NCBI GenBank assembly: GCA_026129485.1
Contig: JAHCHY010000021.1
Span: 1-64,000 of the forward strand
Direction of reading: 5' to 3'
From: Cyclobacteriaceae bacterium
GTDB lineage: Bacteria; Bacteroidota; Bacteroidia; Cytophagales; Cyclobacteriaceae
DNA: 64,000 bases
Part shown: one piece after another, positions 45,590-54,603 of the stretch
How positions within the stretch are numbered: position 1 is the stretch's first letter
Layout of the letters: every line of letters starts with the position of its first letter
The notes under the pieces: model-generated
What the model was told of the DNA's origin: nothing
What the model saw: the letters and a program-made list of their open reading frames with translations, nothing else
Database searches by the model: none
Program-made: the position numbers and the translations under genes

Positions 45590-45776
45590 ACTCAAATAGA
45601 TTATGAAAATAAAAATAGATGCCCTGGGTTTGTGCCACAAATGACGAACTCCATTGATTACTTTTTACTAATCCCATTTGCCGGGCAGTTTTAATGGCCC
45701 AATCAACGGTGGAAGGCTTGGTAAAATTCTTGAAGAAAAATTCGTTCTGCCAGTAAACTATCAGATCAAAATAAAT
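45536..45776 (-). pseudogene. Possible decayed coding remnant, minus strand
   Basis: Just past the oxoprolinase stop, the minus strand is open for about 75 codons but has no good start. It reads like protein in the middle (YWQNEFFFKNFTKPSTVDW, later ARQMGLVKSNQWSSFVAQTQ) and then runs antisense into oxoprolinase. A plus-strand open frame from 45678 is an alternative, so this is tentative. I do not recognise the family. Confidence 0.25.
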
Positions 45777-45859
45777 AAAAAACTACAATTACGAATAAAA
45801 TATGTAACTATTTTTACTACAATTACGATTAATATCATTATAATGCTGGAATACATAAT
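45590..45859. other. Intergenic region with change to high A+T and a direct repeat
   Basis: The first 170 bases have ordinary composition and carry the possible remnant. From about 45770 the sequence is very A+T-rich and holds a 13-bp direct repeat, ACTACAATTACGA, at 45782-45794 and 45816-45828 (34 bp apart). The repeat lies upstream of the DUF4386-PadR-permease run and could be a regulator site. No promoter consensus match is seen. Confidence 0.5.
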
Positions 45860-46576
45860 ATGGAGACGACCCTTACTTCCAACAGCAGAACAGCGAGGTT
45901 AGCTGCATCCTTGTTTTTCTTTGTTTGTGTCCCCCTGTCGCTATGGGAGACCAACTATGTTCATTCAAAGATTTTCGTGCCGCAGGATCCCGTTACAACC
46001 GCTGCAAACCTGCTTTCGAACGAGTTCATTTTTCGAGCCTCGATCGTCACTCACCTTGCCGGCTTCTTAATTTTTGTGATGATGGTACTGCTGTTTTATC
46101 GCGTGTTCAGGCCGGTGGACAAACACCTGTCGCGGCTTATGCTGGTTTCGATATTAGCCCAGGTTCCGGTCGTCTTTGTCTTTGAAGTCTTCAACTTCAC
46201 AGCGCTTATGATCCTCAAAAGCGAGCCGCGTTCTACTTTTGATGTCGCTCAGCAACAGGAGGCCGCATATTTCCTGATGCGTATGCCCCGGTATGGAACT
46301 GGGGCTGGCATGGGCAAGCTCTTCTTAGGACTATGTTTTATTCCTTTTGGGATGCTGGTTTTCCGATCGGGGTTCGCACCACGGATTATTGGTATACTGC
46401 TGATCATCGGTGGAGTGGGTTATGTCGCGGACTGTTGCATTTCTATTCTCCTGCAACGGGCTGACTATGTGATGGTACGGTCGTTCCTGATGTACACTAC
46501 CGTGGGATATGCCCTGGCCCTGCTGTGGTTCCTGGTCAAAGGTGTGCGTGAACAAAAGGTAGTCGTTCGTCAATAA
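45860..46576 (+). CDS. DUF4386 integral membrane protein
   Basis: The 238-residue protein has six likely TM helices. It fits DUF4386 by its layout and by segments such as NLLSNEFIFRASIVTHLAGF and the final SFLMYTTVGYALALLWFLVK. The function of the family is unknown. It lies 18 nt before a PadR regulator and probably shares its transcript, which suggests that it belongs to the PadR-permease module. Confidence 0.82.
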   Translation: METTLTSNSRTARLAASLFFFVCVPLSLWETNYVHSKIFVPQDPVTTAANLLSNEFIFRASIVTHLAGFLIFVMMVLLFYRVFRPVDKHLSRLMLVSILAQVPVVFVFEVFNFTALMILKSEPRSTFDVAQQQEAAYFLMRMPRYGTGAGMGKLFLGLCFIPFGMLVFRSGFAPRIIGILLIIGGVGYVADCCISILLQRADYVMVRSFLMYTTVGYALALLWFLVKGVREQKVVVRQ

Positions 46577-46594
46577 CTGGAATTATATAGTAAT

Positions 46595-46933
46595 ATGAAA
46601 AAAACAAAGCTTGGAGAATTTGAAGAATTGGTACTCTTAACCGTTGCTGCACTCCAGCAAGATGCCTATGGAGTGGAGATAAAGCGGGAATTGGAAGAAA
46701 GATTGAAACACAAATTAAGTGTTGGCTCTATCCAATCCTCGCTTAAGCGCATGGAAGAGAAAGGCTTTCTCACTTCTCAATTTGGAGAAGCAACGCAGAA
46801 GCGGGGCGGCAAACGCAAACGGATTTATGCCACTACCTCACACGCCCGAAAAGTGCTGGAAGAGATGAAAGAAATACGTGCCGGTTTGTGGAGTGCCATT
46901 CCCAAGCTTGCTTATGAATTGAAGGTGATATGA
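46595..46933 (+). CDS. PadR-family transcriptional regulator
   Basis: The 112-residue winged-helix protein has the PadR pattern: GEFEELVLLTVAALQQDAYG, EERLKHKLSVGSIQSSLKRM, EEKGFLTS, RKRIYATT and a short C-terminal dimerisation helix. PadR proteins repress membrane-stress or drug-efflux genes. The stop overlaps the permease start by 4 nt (ATGA), so it is coupled to that permease. A homologous PadR sits at 60610 next to two related permeases. Confidence 0.93.
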   Translation: MKKTKLGEFEELVLLTVAALQQDAYGVEIKRELEERLKHKLSVGSIQSSLKRMEEKGFLTSQFGEATQKRGGKRKRIYATTSHARKVLEEMKEIRAGLWSAIPKLAYELKVI

Positions 46934-49536
46934 ACAACCCGCTTTCCATCCGTCCGCCACAGTGGCCGGTAAAATTCCTCCGGTTCTTTTTGAAAGAAAA
47001 GTACCTCGAGGAGATTGAAGGCGACATGGAAGAAATTTTCTATGAAAATGTAGAACGTTTTTCGGTTCGCAAAGCTAAACGATTGTATGCCTGGGAAATG
47101 ATAAAACTCCTGCGGCCCAACCTTATCAAAAATCTTGAATTCGTTAATTATTTAATTCAATCCGGCATGTTCAAAAACTATTTTAAAGTTTCCTTTCGGG
47201 GATTGATGAAAAATCCGGTCAACTCTTTCATTAATGTTTTTGGGTTAGCCGTGGCAATCGGGTTGTGTGTGTTTGGCTATGCCTTTGCGCGTTGGACTTT
47301 CAGCACGGATCAATTTCATAAAAACAAACACTCTGTTTATCTCACCACCTTTTTTGCAAACCGGGATGGAGTGGCTCAGCAATACGGAACAACACCTCGA
47401 CCGCTTGGTGAAATGCTGCGTGAAGATTTTGCGCAAATCAAAAACGTATGCCGGGTTGAAGACAGAAGTGTAGTGATGAAGCATGACGACAATGTTTTCC
47501 ATGAACGTGTTCGGTATGTCGATCCTGAATTTCTTGAAATGTTTACGTTTCCGCTAAAGTGGGGAACAACCAATGCTTTGAAAGATGTAAACAGCATCAT
47601 CCTGAGCGAACCGATATCAGTAAAATATTTTGGAGACGAAAACCCAATCGGCTCAAGCATCCAGATGATTTATGGAAAGGATCAAAGCAAGGTTTTCAAA
47701 ATTGTTGGAGTGGCTGCTGAATTCCCGAAGGCACGCACGATTAGCTTTGACTTCCTTGTCAACTTCGAAAACTTCAGAACAACTGATCGGGCTTACGACT
47801 TCCATGACTGGAATGCATTTGTCAATGCCACGTTCATCCAGGTCGATAATCCTTCAGACCTGTTGGTCATCAAAGAGAAAATGGACAAGTATAAGGTATT
47901 GCAAAATAGTGCAGTGAAAGAAGACTGGGCTATTTCATCATTTTCATTCGAGCCATTAGCTACACTTCATGAGCAGTCGGAATATATTAAAAACGATATA
48001 TCAAGAAGTTCTAAAAGTAATTATGTGAGCATTTATTTCATGGTGGTCATTGCAGTGTTTATGCTGGCACTCGCATGCACAAACTATATTAACATTGCTA
48101 TCGCCACGGCCGCGAAGAGATTAAAAGAAATTGGCGTTCGTAAAACAATAGGCGCCACCCGTAAAGTGGTAATCACCCAGTTTTTAACTGAAAATATTGT
48201 ACTAACCTCATTTGCCTTACTTATTGGGGTGGCATTGGGATACTTTTTTTTCATCCCGGGTTTCGAATCACTCTGGCATTTCAACATGGACTTCCGTTTC
48301 ACGGATGTCAACCTCTGGATATATCTTCCGGTTATTCTGCTTGTAACCAGCATCGCTTCAGGGATTTACCCCGCCTTATACATTTCACGATTTCGTGTGA
48401 CCACGATTTTGAAGGGCAGTGTAAAATTTGGTCAGCGAAACCTGCTGACGAAAGTGTTCTTGTGTTTTCAACTAATATTCGCCTGCATCTTCATCACCAT
48501 GTCGGTAATGTTTACACAGAACACCAATTATATGAGCAAACGCAGCTGGGGCTATAACCGGGCCGGTACGCTTTACGCTATGGTTCCGGATCAATCTTCT
48601 TTTGAAAAACTAAGCGCCATCATGGTACAAAGCCCAAACGTACTTTCGATATCCGGGTCTGCGCATCATGTTGGTAAAACTCACAAGTCAACCGTTCTGC
48701 ATTTTCCGGATCACGACTATGAAGTCGATCAGCTTTCAGTGGATGCCAACTACTTCGGGACGATGGGACTTGAACTGAAAGAAGGCAGAACGTTCAATGA
48801 TTTCGAGGGCAGCGACCGGCACGCAGTAGTTATCAATGAAACACTTGCAGGAAACATTAAAGGAAATCCCATCGGCCTGGTTTTTCGCATCGACACCGTT
48901 CAATATGAAGTAATCGGTGTGTTGAAAGATTTTCATAGCTATACGTTTCGCCAACTCGTGCGCCCCATTATTTTTAAAGTGGCTGATAAACCTGATTATC
49001 GTTTTCTCTCCTTAAAAGCGCGAGGTGATTCAGATATGGAAGTGTATAAAGCGCTTCAGGCAGGCTGGTCTGAACTTTTCCCGGAGATCCCGTTCGAGGG
49101 CGGGTTACAGGAAGACGTTTGGGGATTTTATTACCGGGAGATTGGAATATACAAATTGGTTTGGAAGGTATTCGCCTTCCTTGCAGTTTCGCTGGCCACT
49201 CTTGGGCTTTATGGTTTAGTGCGCCTTAATGTAGAAGGCCGCACGAAAGAATTCAGCATTAGAAAAGTGTTGGGTGCGGGTATAAAAAATATATCGGCTA
49301 ATGTAATCAATCAATACCTCGTTCTGTTCATTGTTGCTCTATGTATCGGGGCACCTTTGGGTCATTGGCTTGGCACGTGGCTGATTGAGTTCAGTAATGA
49401 ATACCACATGCCGATTACTCCTTCAGGCGCTATGATCTCGACAGTAATCACAGCCGTTGTTTTATTGGCAACAGTCTCCACACAGATTTGGAAAGTAATG
49501 AAATCAAACCCGGTAAGTGGATTGAAGGTGGAGTAG
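46930..49536 (+). CDS. FtsX/MacB-like ABC permease with PadR-associated prefix
   Basis: The 868-residue protein has an N-terminal prefix of about 75 residues (PPQWPVKFLRFFLKEKYLEE, then IEGDMEEIFYENVE). Two FtsX-type units follow, each with a periplasmic core and a four-TM permease end: TM near 95-115, three TM near 360-490, then TM near 510 and three at the C-terminus. The conserved FtsX loop IGVRKTIGATRKVVITQFL is present, with a second as FSIRKVLGAGIKNISANVI. It should work with an ABC ATPase, but none is encoded nearby. It is coupled to the PadR gene before it. Confidence 0.88.
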   Translation: MNNPLSIRPPQWPVKFLRFFLKEKYLEEIEGDMEEIFYENVERFSVRKAKRLYAWEMIKLLRPNLIKNLEFVNYLIQSGMFKNYFKVSFRGLMKNPVNSFINVFGLAVAIGLCVFGYAFARWTFSTDQFHKNKHSVYLTTFFANRDGVAQQYGTTPRPLGEMLREDFAQIKNVCRVEDRSVVMKHDDNVFHERVRYVDPEFLEMFTFPLKWGTTNALKDVNSIILSEPISVKYFGDENPIGSSIQMIYGKDQSKVFKIVGVAAEFPKARTISFDFLVNFENFRTTDRAYDFHDWNAFVNATFIQVDNPSDLLVIKEKMDKYKVLQNSAVKEDWAISSFSFEPLATLHEQSEYIKNDISRSSKSNYVSIYFMVVIAVFMLALACTNYINIAIATAAKRLKEIGVRKTIGATRKVVITQFLTENIVLTSFALLIGVALGYFFFIPGFESLWHFNMDFRFTDVNLWIYLPVILLVTSIASGIYPALYISRFRVTTILKGSVKFGQRNLLTKVFLCFQLIFACIFITMSVMFTQNTNYMSKRSWGYNRAGTLYAMVPDQSSFEKLSAIMVQSPNVLSISGSAHHVGKTHKSTVLHFPDHDYEVDQLSVDANYFGTMGLELKEGRTFNDFEGSDRHAVVINETLAGNIKGNPIGLVFRIDTVQYEVIGVLKDFHSYTFRQLVRPIIFKVADKPDYRFLSLKARGDSDMEVYKALQAGWSELFPEIPFEGGLQEDVWGFYYREIGIYKLVWKVFAFLAVSLATLGLYGLVRLNVEGRTKEFSIRKVLGAGIKNISANVINQYLVLFIVALCIGAPLGHWLGTWLIEFSNEYHMPITPSGAMISTVITAVVLLATVSTQIWKVMKSNPVSGLKVE

Positions 49537-49589
49537 TAAGGCGAGAAAACTTCCTGACATCAATTAATTCCTCACAATAAATAACAGGT

Positions 49590-50054
49590 ATGGATATAAA
49601 GGAGATTATTGAAACATGGGAAATCCACAATAGGATTAACCTGTACTTATTGAAGGCCATTAAGGATGAACACCTGTCTGATCTTTCTGCTTCGAAAGGC
49701 AGAAATGTTGGCGAGCAGTTTGGCCACATGCACAACGTGCGATTAATGTGGTTGAAAGCCGCAATGCCCGACTTACTTAAGGGTCAGTCAAAAATTGATA
49801 ACGATACTAAGATAACCAAAAAAATACTCTCGGATGAACTGGTAAGAAGCTCCAAAGCCATTGTTTCATTGTTTCAAATTGGAATTGAGGAGGGAAAGAT
49901 AAAAGGATTTAAACCACACCCCCTTGCTTTTTTTGGTTATCTCATTTCGCACGAAAGCCATCATCGAGGGCAAATCATGTTGACCCTTAAACAATCCGGA
50001 CACATGGTAGATCAGAAGACCCGGTATGGATTATGGGAGTGGGGCTCAAGATGA
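49590..50054 (+). CDS. DinB-family protein
   Basis: The 154-residue four-helix protein has the metal-binding histidine pattern of the DinB family: GEQFGHMHNVRLMW in helix 2 and ISHESHHRGQIMLTLKQSG in helix 4. Family members act as thiol-dependent transferases or are uncharacterised metalloproteins. It follows the permease by 53 nt and precedes a TPR protein by 31 nt, so it may be part of the same transcript. It is not close in sequence to the DinB protein at 6730. Confidence 0.88.
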   Translation: MDIKEIIETWEIHNRINLYLLKAIKDEHLSDLSASKGRNVGEQFGHMHNVRLMWLKAAMPDLLKGQSKIDNDTKITKKILSDELVRSSKAIVSLFQIGIEEGKIKGFKPHPLAFFGYLISHESHHRGQIMLTLKQSGHMVDQKTRYGLWEWGSR

Positions 50055-50085
50055 ATTTTAAATCAATAAACGATCACTGCCAATT

Positions 50086-50877
50086 ATGAAACTTAAACAC
50101 TACCTGATTGCCTTTTCATTCCTAATCACTTTTATTACGAATGGCCAAAGTAATCTTCAACGGGGAATTTCACTTTATCAATCAAAAAAATATAGTGAGG
50201 CTATCCAATTGTTGAACTCTGTTAATGAAAAATCAGAAGATTATGCTGAAGCCCGTTATTATTTGGGTCGAATAGCCTATGACAAAAAATTATATAATGA
50301 TGCTGTTGATTACTTTAAGGAAGCCAGTAAGGCAAACCCAAAAAGTGGCGATTATTTTAATTGGTTGGGAGACAGTTATTCAGCAATCGGTAGCACCGCC
50401 AGCATGTTTACCCAGATGTCAGTTGGCCCTAAAGCGCTAAAAGCCTGGGAGAAGGCAACAGAACTTGATCCGAAGAATATCAGGGCGCGTGTTTCACTTG
50501 TTGACTCCTACATGATGGCCCCGGCATTTATGGGAGGCGGAGAAGATAATGCGAAGAAAATGGCAGGTGAGGTATTCCCTCTTTTAGAAGAATCATTTCA
50601 AAACTCATCAACCAATTTTCTGCATCACTACTGGTATGGAAAAATTGCAGCGATTACAGGTTTAAAGCTTGATAAGGGCGAGCTCTCATTGGAGAAATAC
50701 TTAACCTACACACCGCAAAAGGGTGAACCTTCTCTGGCCGGAGCCAACATGCGTCTTGGTCAAATTAAGGAGAAGCAGGGAAATAAAGCAGAAGCAAAGA
50801 AGTATTATGAAGCTGCTTTAAAGCTTGATAGTAAACTTGAAAGTGCGCAAAAGGGATTGGAGAGAGTTTCTAAATAA
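50086..50877 (+). CDS. Exported tetratricopeptide-repeat protein
   Basis: The 263-residue protein has a signal peptide ending FITNGQ. TPR units follow: GISLYQSKKYSEAIQLLNSV, ARYYLGRIAYDKKLYNDAVD, GDYFNWLGDSYSAIGSTASM, and at the end MRLGQIKEKQGNKAEAKKYY. A middle segment, SYMMAPAFMGGGEDNAKKMA, breaks the pattern. It is probably a periplasmic or secreted scaffold protein of unknown partner. Confidence 0.85.
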   Translation: MKLKHYLIAFSFLITFITNGQSNLQRGISLYQSKKYSEAIQLLNSVNEKSEDYAEARYYLGRIAYDKKLYNDAVDYFKEASKANPKSGDYFNWLGDSYSAIGSTASMFTQMSVGPKALKAWEKATELDPKNIRARVSLVDSYMMAPAFMGGGEDNAKKMAGEVFPLLEESFQNSSTNFLHHYWYGKIAAITGLKLDKGELSLEKYLTYTPQKGEPSLAGANMRLGQIKEKQGNKAEAKKYYEAALKLDSKLESAQKGLERVSK

Positions 50878-50888
50878 GAGAAACCAAT

Positions 50889-50948
50889 ATGAAGAACTAT
50901 ACATTATTATCACTTTTCTTTCTATTCATACTCCTGTTCATTGTTTAA
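50889..50948 (+). CDS. Possible 19-residue hydrophobic peptide
   Basis: ATG at 50889 to TAA encodes MKNYTLLSLFFLFILLFIV, a single hydrophobic segment 11 nt after the TPR gene. It may be a membrane microprotein, the stub of a signal sequence or chance; nothing else supports it. The rest of the 206-nt gap to the next gene shows no clear promoter. Confidence 0.2.
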   Translation: MKNYTLLSLFFLFILLFIV

Positions 50949-51083
50949 TAAAGGTTAAATCGTACGCAACTGAACGGTGGGAATACATTTGCGTACACAT
51001 TCCGGTAAAAATACTTTGAAATCAGACCAAAATGACGGTGGCGCGAATTTGGAGTAAAGAATGCATCATTTAATTCATAGACT

Positions 51084-53495
51084 ATGATTAAAAATATTCT
51101 GATCACATCGCTGAGAAATTTTTTTCGCAACCGGATTTTTTCTCTCATAAATCTTATTGGTCTCTCCGTTAGCATGTCATTGGGTATGCTTATTATAATG
51201 ATTATAAAAGATCAATTTGCATTCGATAATTTTCATAAAGACAGTGATCGGATTTACAGGGTGAATACGCTCCTTCTCCATCCTGAATGGGGAACGGTAG
51301 ATTTTGCATCAGCCCCGTTGTCTGTTGGCCGGACGCTGAAAGATGACTATTCATTTAGTGAAAATACAGTACGGATTAATCGCGAACTAAATGGCGATGC
51401 AACCTACATGAACGTGAATGTTCCGGTCAAAGGATTGCTTGTCGATCCATCGTTTCTTGAAGTGTTCAACTTTCCTTTTCAAAAAGGGAATCCGGCAACG
51501 GCACTGGCATTACCCAACAGCCTGGTTCTCACAAAGCAAACTGCTGAAAAGATTTTTGGAACGACCGACCCCATCGGACAAACTATTTCCATCGCACGCT
51601 ATGGTGATTTTACGATAACAGGAGTTTTGCAGGAATTCGCCAGCAAAACGCATTTTGAATTTGAGGTGCTTTGCTCCATATCAACCCTTCCTGTTCTTGA
51701 AAAGAATAAGGCCGTGAGTCACTCGCTCGACAATTGGAGCGCATACTACAACAACTATGTTTATATTAAATTAAAAGACGGTCGAAATGCTGATGAAGCA
51801 GAACAAGCTCTTGCGGAAATAAACAGAAAACACTGCATCGGCCTGAAGTCGCAAGGGCAGGATATTGAATATTCTTTTTACTTGCAGCCGTTAGAAAAGA
51901 TCACACCGGGTCCCGAACTATCAGGTCAAATGGGTAAGGGAATGCCTGCTTTCTTTTTAATTTTTCTGGGTGTATTGGCCGGAGTTGTATTACTGATGTC
52001 GGTCTTTAATTTTACAAACCTTACCATTGCCAAATCGTTGTCGCGTGCGCGGGAAATCGGGGTTCGGAAAGTAGTGGGTGCAAACAGGCGCCAGGTATTC
52101 TTTCAATTTATGGGAGAAGCCGTGATATTTTCTCTTGCAGCGTTATCGTTCTCTTACATCCTTTTGCAATTTTTGAAAACCAGTTTCTTGCAGTTGTCGC
52201 TTAATGAGGACTTCTTCATGGAGTTGAACGAAGGTTTTTCCCTGTATATCATTTTTATTCTGTTTGCAACAGGGGTTGGTATATTGGCGGGTGTTCTTCC
52301 GGCTGCTTATTTATCTGCCTTCAAGCCATCGAGAGTTTTGAAAGATGTTCAGAATTTAAAAATCTATTCACGGCTTACCTTCAGAAAAATTTTGATGGTT
52401 GTGCAGTTCACATTGTCGGTCATTTTTGTGATTGTTGTTCTGGTGGTTTACCGGCAGATTGATTTTATGCTTACGTCAGACTACGGCATTGAACAAAAGA
52501 ACAACCTCCATGTAAGCTTGCAGGGTGTAGCGTTTGAGAAAATAGCAAATGAAATCAGAAGCCTGCCGGGTGTGGTGCGGGTGGGCGGTGTATCTCATAA
52601 ACTCGGCACATTTCAGACCGGTTCAGGTAATTATAGAAAGAGTGAGGGTGACAAGTCATTTGTGATGCACAATTATACAGTGGATGATAACTACATCGAG
52701 AATTTATCGCTCACTTTTTTGGCTGGCCGGAATTTTAATCCGGATGAGCAGGTTGGTCATGAAAAGCATGTGATACTTAATGAAACAGCGCTTGATCGAT
52801 TTGGGTTTCAATATCCTTTGGATGCCATTGGTCAAAACATTTATGCAGTCGATTCCCTGGCGCTGCAAATCATCGGTGTTGTGAAGGATTTTCATTTTCG
52901 TCCGATGAACAATAAAATTGGTCCATTGGCCCTGCGCTATAACATCAATGAACTAAACTATCTGAGTGCAAAAATTTACGCGGAGCAAAAAGAAGCGGTA
53001 ACGGCATCCATTGCTGAAATATGGAAGAAACACGACCCCATACATCCGGTTGAATTCATGATGATGGAAGATGAAATTGATGATGAGTACAGGCAGGCGG
53101 GCATGAACGATGTGCTAGTGATTGTAGGTTACATTACATTTCTTGTCATTTCACTTGCCTGTTTAGGCATGCTTGGCATGGCTATGTACGCTTCCCGGAT
53201 CAGGGTTAAGGAAGTGGGGATACGAAAAGTAATGGGCGCTACTGTTACCGATATGGTTATGTTGCTCAGTAAATCCTACATGATCCTTATTGGAATTGCC
53301 ATCCTGATTGGCGTTCCGGTAAGTTTTATACTGGGAGAAGTCTTTTTGGAAGGTTTTGCCTATAAGATACAGATAACACCTCTTTTGCTGGGATTTAGTA
53401 TTGCCATAATTGCCGGCATGGGGTTATTAACCATTTGGTCACAAACGATAATCGTAGCGCTTTCAAATCCCGTAAAATGGTTGAGGCACGAGTAG
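51084..53495 (+). CDS. FtsX/MacB-like ABC permease without prefix
   Basis: The 803-residue protein starts directly at the first TM (LRNFFRNRIFSLINLIGLSV), so it lacks the PadR-linked prefix found in its three relatives here. It has two MacB-type periplasmic cores and eight TM helices, with family loops SRAREIGVRKVVGANRRQVF and RVKEVGIRKVMGATVTDMVM. The C-terminus ends NPVKWLRHE, a standard family ending. No ATPase or PadR gene is adjacent. Confidence 0.88.
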   Translation: MIKNILITSLRNFFRNRIFSLINLIGLSVSMSLGMLIIMIIKDQFAFDNFHKDSDRIYRVNTLLLHPEWGTVDFASAPLSVGRTLKDDYSFSENTVRINRELNGDATYMNVNVPVKGLLVDPSFLEVFNFPFQKGNPATALALPNSLVLTKQTAEKIFGTTDPIGQTISIARYGDFTITGVLQEFASKTHFEFEVLCSISTLPVLEKNKAVSHSLDNWSAYYNNYVYIKLKDGRNADEAEQALAEINRKHCIGLKSQGQDIEYSFYLQPLEKITPGPELSGQMGKGMPAFFLIFLGVLAGVVLLMSVFNFTNLTIAKSLSRAREIGVRKVVGANRRQVFFQFMGEAVIFSLAALSFSYILLQFLKTSFLQLSLNEDFFMELNEGFSLYIIFILFATGVGILAGVLPAAYLSAFKPSRVLKDVQNLKIYSRLTFRKILMVVQFTLSVIFVIVVLVVYRQIDFMLTSDYGIEQKNNLHVSLQGVAFEKIANEIRSLPGVVRVGGVSHKLGTFQTGSGNYRKSEGDKSFVMHNYTVDDNYIENLSLTFLAGRNFNPDEQVGHEKHVILNETALDRFGFQYPLDAIGQNIYAVDSLALQIIGVVKDFHFRPMNNKIGPLALRYNINELNYLSAKIYAEQKEAVTASIAEIWKKHDPIHPVEFMMMEDEIDDEYRQAGMNDVLVIVGYITFLVISLACLGMLGMAMYASRIRVKEVGIRKVMGATVTDMVMLLSKSYMILIGIAILIGVPVSFILGEVFLEGFAYKIQITPLLLGFSIAIIAGMGLLTIWSQTIIVALSNPVKWLRHE

Positions 53496-53650
53496 TGCGG
53501 AGTGGAATTTTCGGTCACTTGCCGGGCGACAATTAATGCCTGAACAACACATTGTTCCTTGCAAAAACGATGTGATAGAGAGGTTGATAATAAGCCAGGC
53601 TTTTGCTGCTTCCGGCTTTAAAAAGAGTGGCCAATGGTGCTTTTATTTTG

Positions 53651-53658
53651 TAAATTTG
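53651..53658 (+). promoter_or_regulatory. Promoter -7 element for the DUF6922-AbiEii pair
   Basis: TAAATTTG matches TANNTTTG, 13 nt before the ATG at 53671. It rules out the longer open frame from 53536 as the true gene. The -33 box is not clear. Confidence 0.5.
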
Positions 53659-53670
53659 GATAAGAAAATT

Positions 53671-53931
53671 ATGAATAAGAACAGGCCAGCCATTATCAAT
53701 CCAGCCCTGCTGTGGGAGTATGACCTGGATACATTCAATTACGAGAAGTCGTATAAGATTGTGATTGAAAGAATACTTCAAATGGGAAATTTGGAAGAGT
53801 GGCAAAACATGGTTTCTTTCTACACGAGAGAGCAAATACTTGAAACTATTGAATGGAGCGCCCAGTTAGACGGAAGAGATAAAGAGTTCTCCAGATTTTT
53901 TCTGACTTCTGATTTTTTGAATGCTGCATAA
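53671..53931 (+). CDS. DUF6922-like protein, probable antitoxin
   Basis: From ATG 53671 the product is 86 residues: AIINPALLWEYDLDTFNYEK, then YKIVIERILQMGNLEEWQNM, then a helix with EFSRFFLTSDFLN. This matches the DUF6922 type I know from Bacteroidota, which is usually encoded directly before an AbiEii-type nucleotidyltransferase. The stop overlaps the toxin start by 11 nt, so the genes are translationally coupled. An antitoxin role is inferred from that arrangement. Confidence 0.7.
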   Translation: MNKNRPAIINPALLWEYDLDTFNYEKSYKIVIERILQMGNLEEWQNMVSFYTREQILETIEWSAQLDGRDKEFSRFFLTSDFLNAA

Positions 53932-54553
53932 AACGTCATCCATTATTTCGCCCAAAACATTTTCCTTAATTCAGGAGCTTCAACATCTGCCTGAGCTAAA
54001 AAAATTCTACCTGGTTGGAGGGACTGCGCTTGCACTACAGTTGGGACACCGGAACTCTGTTGATATCGATTTATTCACGCAGGACGACTTCACGCAGGAA
54101 GATATTTTAAATTTACTGAAGCCAAAATACACGGTCAGGGAAATCTTTCAAAGGACTAACACAATCATCGTATTAGTCAACAATGTAAAAACGGATTTCA
54201 TCAAACATGATTACCCGTTCATCAGGCCACCGGTTACGGAAGAGGGTATTACATTTCTCAGCAAAGAAGACATTGCTGCCATGAAATTCCATGCCATCAT
54301 ACAAAGCGGAAAGCGACTGAAAGATTTCATTGATATTTATTTCCTGTTGGAACATTTTAGCATGAAACAGATGGTTGACTTCTTTTCAGCGAAATACACC
54401 TACTCCAACCCAATGATCGCCTTGAAAGCTGTAAACTTTTTTGATGAAATAGACGAATCCATCGATCCGCCAAAGCTTCTAAAGCCTCTCAAAATTGACC
54501 AGGTCAAAAAACGCATCCGGGAAGCAACGCAAAAACCGCTTAAAGTTTTTTAA
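53921..54553 (+). CDS. AbiEii/MenT-like nucleotidyltransferase toxin
   Basis: The 210-residue protein has the minimal nucleotidyltransferase motif YLVGGTALALQLGHRNSVD-ID, with Gly33-Gly34 and the metal Asp pair at 48 and 50. A conserved Lys in IAAMKFHAI and the C-terminal RLKDFIDIYFLLEH segment complete the AbiEii pattern. Characterised relatives transfer nucleotides to tRNA ends or act in abortive phage defence. With the preceding small gene it forms a probable toxin-antitoxin pair. It is the last intact gene before the rearranged junction at 54568. Confidence 0.85.
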   Translation: MLHKTSSIISPKTFSLIQELQHLPELKKFYLVGGTALALQLGHRNSVDIDLFTQDDFTQEDILNLLKPKYTVREIFQRTNTIIVLVNNVKTDFIKHDYPFIRPPVTEEGITFLSKEDIAAMKFHAIIQSGKRLKDFIDIYFLLEHFSMKQMVDFFSAKYTYSNPMIALKAVNFFDEIDESIDPPKLLKPLKIDQVKKRIREATQKPLKVF

Positions 54554-54567
54554 AGTAGTTCAAGAAT

Positions 54568-54603
54568 TATTCCGCCCGGAGGCACTTTACAGGGTTTACC
54601 AAA
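54568..54603 (-). pseudogene. Stub of a permease C-terminus
   Basis: Read on the minus strand this encodes LVNPVKCLRAE and a TAA stop, the standard end of the FtsX-like permeases. It aligns with the last codons of the permease at 55220 (LVNPVDSLRAE) with about six differences in 39 bases. The rest of the gene is missing; at 54604 it is joined directly to an oxoprolinase fragment. Confidence 0.8.

Noticed and set aside
45678-45902. Plus-strand 74-residue open frame after oxoprolinase
   Set aside because: Half of it is the A+T-rich leader, it overlaps the DUF4386 start and has no recognisable features. The minus-strand remnant reads more like protein, though both are weak.
53536-53670. N-terminal extension of the DUF6922 gene
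   Set aside because: The frame is open, but a promoter element at 53651-53658 lies inside it and the family starts near the ATG at 53671.
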